Notes under the pieces: model-generated
Seen by the model: only the letters and a program-made list of their open reading frames with translations
The model's database searches: none
Told to the model about the DNA's origin: nothing
Position numbers and translations under genes: made by a program
Shown: positions 6,501-6,970 of the stretch, piece by piece
Layout of the letters: the number at the start of each line of letters is the position of its first letter
Position numbering within the stretch: position 1 is the first letter of the stretch
Source: Puniceicoccales bacterium
GTDB taxonomy: Bacteria; Verrucomicrobiota; Verrucomicrobiia; Opitutales; JAIRLM01
Length of the DNA stretch: 6,970 nt
Assembly (NCBI GenBank): GCA_031281635.1
Contig: JAITFC010000017.1
Coordinates: 1 to 6,970, forward strand
Reading direction: 5' to 3'

Positions 6501-6970
6501 TTGCCTTTGCGACGTCTCCGGTGTCCGCGTCCAAGGACGAGATGTCAAGGAAAAAACTATCCAATTGGCGCAGTTGCAGCGGGCCTTTTTCGTTGGAGAT
6601 ATCCACGCCCTCGGTCGTATCCCGAAAGATGTGCGCACCGAATTCCTTTGCCCCAAACCCAGAAATCCGGACAATCCGGCAGATGTCTCCTCTGCGGCGC
6701 TTGAAGCGGAATGCAAGCGCAAATGGCTGGAGCGTCGCGAAACCCTGCGTAGTGGCTTAACTGCAGACGGGAAAATGTGCCGATTTAGCCAAGTCCCCGA
6801 AAAACAACGCCAGCAACTTGCAGAACTGTTCGATACGAACGATAGGGCGGCAATCCTGCACGGCAAAGTGCAGCGCTGGGAAGGGGCCCTGAAACCTTCT
6901 GTAGTAGCAGTACCACCACCAGCAGCTGCACCAGCAGTACGACCACCAGCACCAGAACCAGAACCAGAAC
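1..6970 (+). CDS. Giant DUF3638/DUF3645 family helicase-like protein, partial at both ends
   Basis: Frame 1 is open through 2,323 codons with no stop; the first and last codons of the gene lie outside, so residue numbers here count from base 1. The core carries, in order, a P-loop (GGGKT 1082-1086), a DExD box (DEFD 1217-1220), a DUF3645-like block (about 1374-1403), SGTSWN (1551-1556), HTRGTD (1706-1711) and QAVMRMRQL (1736-1744). The HTRGTD...MRMR pair and the VPSP-x-DFG-x-P block are hallmarks I know from DUF3638/DUF3645 proteins of fungi, oomycetes and environmental chlamydiae. These giants look like degenerate superfamily 2 helicases; ATP binding is predicted, but substrate and role are not established. 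Flanking the core are an SH2-like segment, helical regions, a coiled coil, an acidic linker and a Pro-rich tail. I see no transmembrane helix; a signal peptide cannot be judged. No frameshift is visible. Family assignment is firm; cellular function is unknown. Confidence 0.9.
568..906 (+). other. SH2-like segment (residues about 190-302), putative phosphotyrosine-binding module
   Basis: The residue spacing follows an SH2 domain. An alpha-A-like helix begins at G198 (GTSDPETIDKIL), matching the G-x-h-x-R-x-x-A-E-x-L-L pattern in length. A beta-B-like strand IVCRKTSSNP places R232 at the position of the invariant FLVR arginine, and the nine-residue step from R232 to Y241 and then V243 and V245 equals that of Src (R-E-S...Y-x-L-x-V). 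A beta-D-like KFYLI (256-260) is followed eight residues later by FY (268-269), then SSYNTVKEYL (278-287), like F-x-S-L-x-x-L-V-x-Y-Y, and a GGEPLTQWL end like dGL-x-x-x-L. Differences are an insertion of about 10 residues between alpha-A and beta-B, no Trp at the start, and Phe in place of the beta-D4 His. SH2 domains are established in Legionella effectors. I infer a divergent SH2 fold; a chance match remains possible. Confidence 0.42.
907..1659 (+). other. Mixed, probably beta-rich region of unknown function (residues 303-553)
   Basis: This region follows the SH2-like segment and alternates short hydrophobic strands with polar turns, for example TLTITF (970s nucleotides, residues 328-333), PIIIGHVC (375-382), LTFPTIIHDGKPLVLLEVF (394-412) and SGYLTHYCLK (424-433). 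The layout of a LxFP strand followed by a Gly-containing turn, a second strand and then a GY motif resembles what I remember upstream of the helicase-like core in chlamydial family members, but I cannot test that here. A Pro/Asp-rich linker (SPADRDDREAQPQDEAIPQN, 511-530) probably ends the domain. No catalytic motif was seen. Confidence 0.4.
1660..2160 (+). other. Helical, repeat-like region (residues 554-720)
   Basis: After a YEFRGQNTYAA lead-in, residues 560-720 read as successive amphipathic helices: LSCLQHCFAACQ, LAIAFLRKL, QARLRHNFYTLLN, EVRAHVLYVWLQ, KIVANFYEDWL, VQATQYQLLTEIFHV and EVEDFKELFLARL. The spacing of roughly 35 residues per helical pair is similar to TPR-like or ARM-like solenoids, which commonly serve protein binding. 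No consensus TPR residues are clear enough to name repeats. A role as a scaffold next to the ATPase core is inference only. Confidence 0.4.
2161..2340 (+). other. Ala/Ser/Pro/Gln-rich interdomain linker (residues 721-780)
   Basis: The stretch holds little hydrophobic core material: KGAATAGAADVIAAL, then TATPSSSRIPQRSRAVA, then DTQYPMSPQEQE. The composition suggests a flexible link between the N-terminal solenoid-like part and the helical region that leads into the ATPase. It contains no recognisable motif. Confidence 0.4.
2341..3180 (+). other. Long helical region leading into the ATPase core (residues 781-1060)
   Basis: About 280 residues of predominantly helical character, rich in Leu, Ala, Glu, Arg and Gln with few prolines. 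Candidate helices include LRAKEIHRYELEMVAGLRKL, ALDQFLSMQDRLEGFGAQ and TQLSAAMRELNQEIAALQQY. The last is a heptad-like run that could form a short coiled coil. The segment GLTVDEMLVYTAMAGITPK (1041-1059) immediately precedes the first helicase-like block and occupies the place where family members usually have a leader ending in a glutamine-containing helix. No enzyme motif was found. Confidence 0.4.
3232..3258 (+). other. P-loop (Walker A), QLMMGGGKT
   Basis: Residues 1078-1086 read QLMMGGGKT. A hydrophobic strand followed by GxGK[T/S] is the helicase motif I. Eukaryotic DUF3638 proteins, as I remember them, use a GEGKS form; the GGGKT form here is the one I associate with bacterial members. 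Confidence 0.9.
3640..3660 (+). other. Walker B / DExD box, PIYDEFD
   Basis: Residues 1214-1220 read PIYDEFD. DExD after a short hydrophobic strand is helicase motif II. The Phe in the x position is unusual beside the Ile or Val of most relatives I recall, but it does not touch the catalytic acids. Confidence 0.82.
4105..4260 (+). other. DUF3645-like block (residues about 1369-1420)
   Basis: After a Lys-rich helix (KKAANQ) come GYGF (1374-1377), a short turn with DGRLAFVPY (1381-1389), then VGVPSPNDFGNPYEKMT (1393-1408). This matches the DUF3645 layout known to me: a YG strand, then an AVPY strand, then VPSP-x-x-EFG-x-P and a helix with an I-x-x-T-type end. The family role of this block is unknown. 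In this protein it lies between the two ATPase lobes, which suggests a structural insertion close to the active site. Confidence comes from matching several separated residues in order, not from a search. Confidence 0.75.
4516..4743 (+). other. Motif III-like region, SGTSWNAPTMP (residues about 1506-1581)
   Basis: A strand HARVALYSQ (1511-1519) precedes a Gly/Cys patch CGGSGICC (1543-1550) and SGTSWNAPTMP (1551-1561), followed by DEGTEGQILLKIA (1571-1583). The SGT-x-WN-x-x-T-h-P pattern is what I associate with the helicase motif III position in this family, where an SAT/SGT triad couples ATP hydrolysis to movement. The later GT-x-G element is also recurrent in relatives as I remember them. 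Three cysteines in eight residues are notable, but without further spaced Cys or His they do not make a zinc site. Confidence 0.6.
4855..5280 (+). other. C-terminal helicase-like lobe with motifs V and VI (residues about 1619-1760)
   Basis: The lobe runs through PETFRALIDIGVF (1620-1632), NREVARAMLE, a strand GVIYFQRG (1653-1660) and QYMILDRSG (1667-1675), all matching the family pattern of 'ALIDxGA', 'VVFF' and 'RLMVLxRxG' strands. It ends in HTRGTDVKF (1706-1714) and QAVMRMRQL (1736-1744). HTRGTD takes the place of motif V, where T and D line the ATP and nucleic-acid side. QAVMRMRQL takes the place of motif VI, with R1740 and R1742 as candidate arginine fingers. Both are near-identical to the motifs I know from DUF3638 proteins (HTRGTDLKL and Q-x-x-MRMR-x-L). 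This is the strongest family evidence in the window. Confidence 0.82.
5323..5760 (+). other. Long charged coiled-coil region (residues about 1775-1920)
   Basis: About 145 residues are almost free of Pro and rich in Glu, Arg, Lys, Gln and Leu. Examples are VKKMRELSIEIQCADLKLQM, LPELQRRHDANDRLRMF, KMRQIRTHMEQVEESLSFA, LDQQLTALGGELEKYRNRH and REIGDSRRQIDTITRRTDVI. Hydrophobic residues recur at about three- and four-residue intervals, as in a coiled coil. A Gly pair at 1877-1878 could be a hairpin turn between two antiparallel helices. It directly follows the ATPase core, so it could drive dimerisation or act as a lever arm; that is inference. Confidence 0.6.
6028..6093 (+). repeat. Q/E/D/N-rich acidic low-complexity linker (residues 2010-2031)
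   Basis: Twenty-two residues made almost only of Gln, Glu, Asp and Asn (for example QDQNQEEQQENDQNEE). At DNA level this is a purine-rich gaa/caa/gat run. It is probably disordered and separates the ATPase and coiled-coil half from the C-terminal domain. A basic patch follows (GRKYRPREE, about 2039-2047). No binding motif is claimed. Confidence 0.7.
6181..6645 (+). other. C-terminal conserved-looking domain (residues about 2061-2215)
   Basis: The domain reads as strands and helices with an FHFSENF element (2105-2111), APFQPFSPISRVVNYMLV (2119-2136), CCLITDLEAEEFLKT (2146-2160), VCLCDVSG and LQRAFFVGDIHAL (2192-2204). The order 'xSENF ... PF ... hxxhLV ... LIxxxEAxxF ... QxxFFxGxxxxL' resembles the C-terminal end of chlamydial DUF3638 proteins as I remember it, where a QxKFFNG element recurs. 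That resemblance supports the family call but is from memory only. The segment after it (KRKWLERRETL, 2239-2249) is helical and basic. No catalytic triad is evident. Confidence 0.5.
6895..6970 (+). repeat. Pro/Ala/Glu-rich tract with three ccagaa hexamers, running off the window
   Basis: From residue 2299 the protein turns into a Pro/Ala/Val tract and then a PE dipeptide run. The DNA is dominated by cca, gca and gaa triplets, and the last 18 complete-codon bases (6952-6969) are three tandem copies of ccagaa. A tract like this usually forms an extended flexible linker. The repeat reaches the window edge, so its full copy number is unknown. Tandem hexamers keep frame when they gain or lose copies, so length variation between strains is plausible. 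Confidence 0.75.

Noticed and set aside
6432..6866. Antisense open frame of 144 codons, the longest closed one
   Set aside because: It is opposite the C-terminal domain, Ser/Arg-rich and low in complexity, with no motif. It is explained by codon bias on the coding strand.
6895..6970. SH3-binding motif in the Pro-rich tail
   Set aside because: I tested for [RK]xxPxxP and PxxPx[RK]. The single Arg has no Pro at the needed spacing, so the tract does not match either class.
6895..6970. CRISPR or regulatory tandem repeat
   Set aside because: The repeat units are in-frame triplets and hexamers coding for Pro, Ala and Glu, with no spacers. It is a protein low-complexity tract.

Overview
The whole 6,970-base window lies inside one very large protein-coding gene on the + strand. 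I translated frame 1 (codons starting at base 1, 4, 7...) from end to end: it gives 2,323 sense codons with no stop. Both ends are open, so the start codon, ribosome binding site, promoter, stop codon and terminator all lie outside the window. I see no intergenic gap, no RNA gene, no CRISPR array and no mobile element. Every other open frame I considered is a short shadow of this gene.

The product is recognisable from its centre. It is a giant, helicase-like protein of the DUF3638/DUF3645 family, known from fungi, oomycetes and other eukaryotes and, in bacteria, from amoeba-associated chlamydiae (family distribution from memory). The family signatures appear in the expected order: a P-loop (GGGKT, residues 1082-1086), a DExD-type Walker B (DEFD, 1217-1220), a DUF3645 block (GYGF then VPY and VPSPNDFGNP, about 1374-1403), a motif III-like SGTSWNAPTMP (1551-1561), a motif V-like HTRGTD (1706-1711) and a motif VI-like QAVMRMRQL (1736-1744). 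All the catalytic-type residues are present, so an active ATPase or translocase is a fair prediction. The biochemical function of the family is not established to my knowledge.

Layout by residue: 1-189, unassigned N-terminal part; about 190-302, a segment whose residue spacing closely follows an SH2 phosphotyrosine-binding domain (the most unusual signal here, and a hypothesis); 303-553, mixed, probably beta-rich; 554-720, helical; 721-780, low-complexity linker; 781-1060, long helical region leading to the ATPase; 1061-1760, split helicase-like core containing DUF3638 and DUF3645; about 1775-1920, long charged coiled coil; 2010-2031, Q/E/D/N-rich acidic linker; about 2061-2215, C-terminal conserved-looking domain; from 2300, a Pro/Ala/Glu tail cut by the window end.

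The organism is most likely a bacterium with a host-associated life style, with Chlamydiae beyond the family Chlamydiaceae as the best guess. This rests on the family, the GGGKT form of the P-loop, the uninterrupted frame and a base composition near half GC by eye. A eukaryotic origin (one long exon) or another intracellular bacterial group cannot be excluded from this window.
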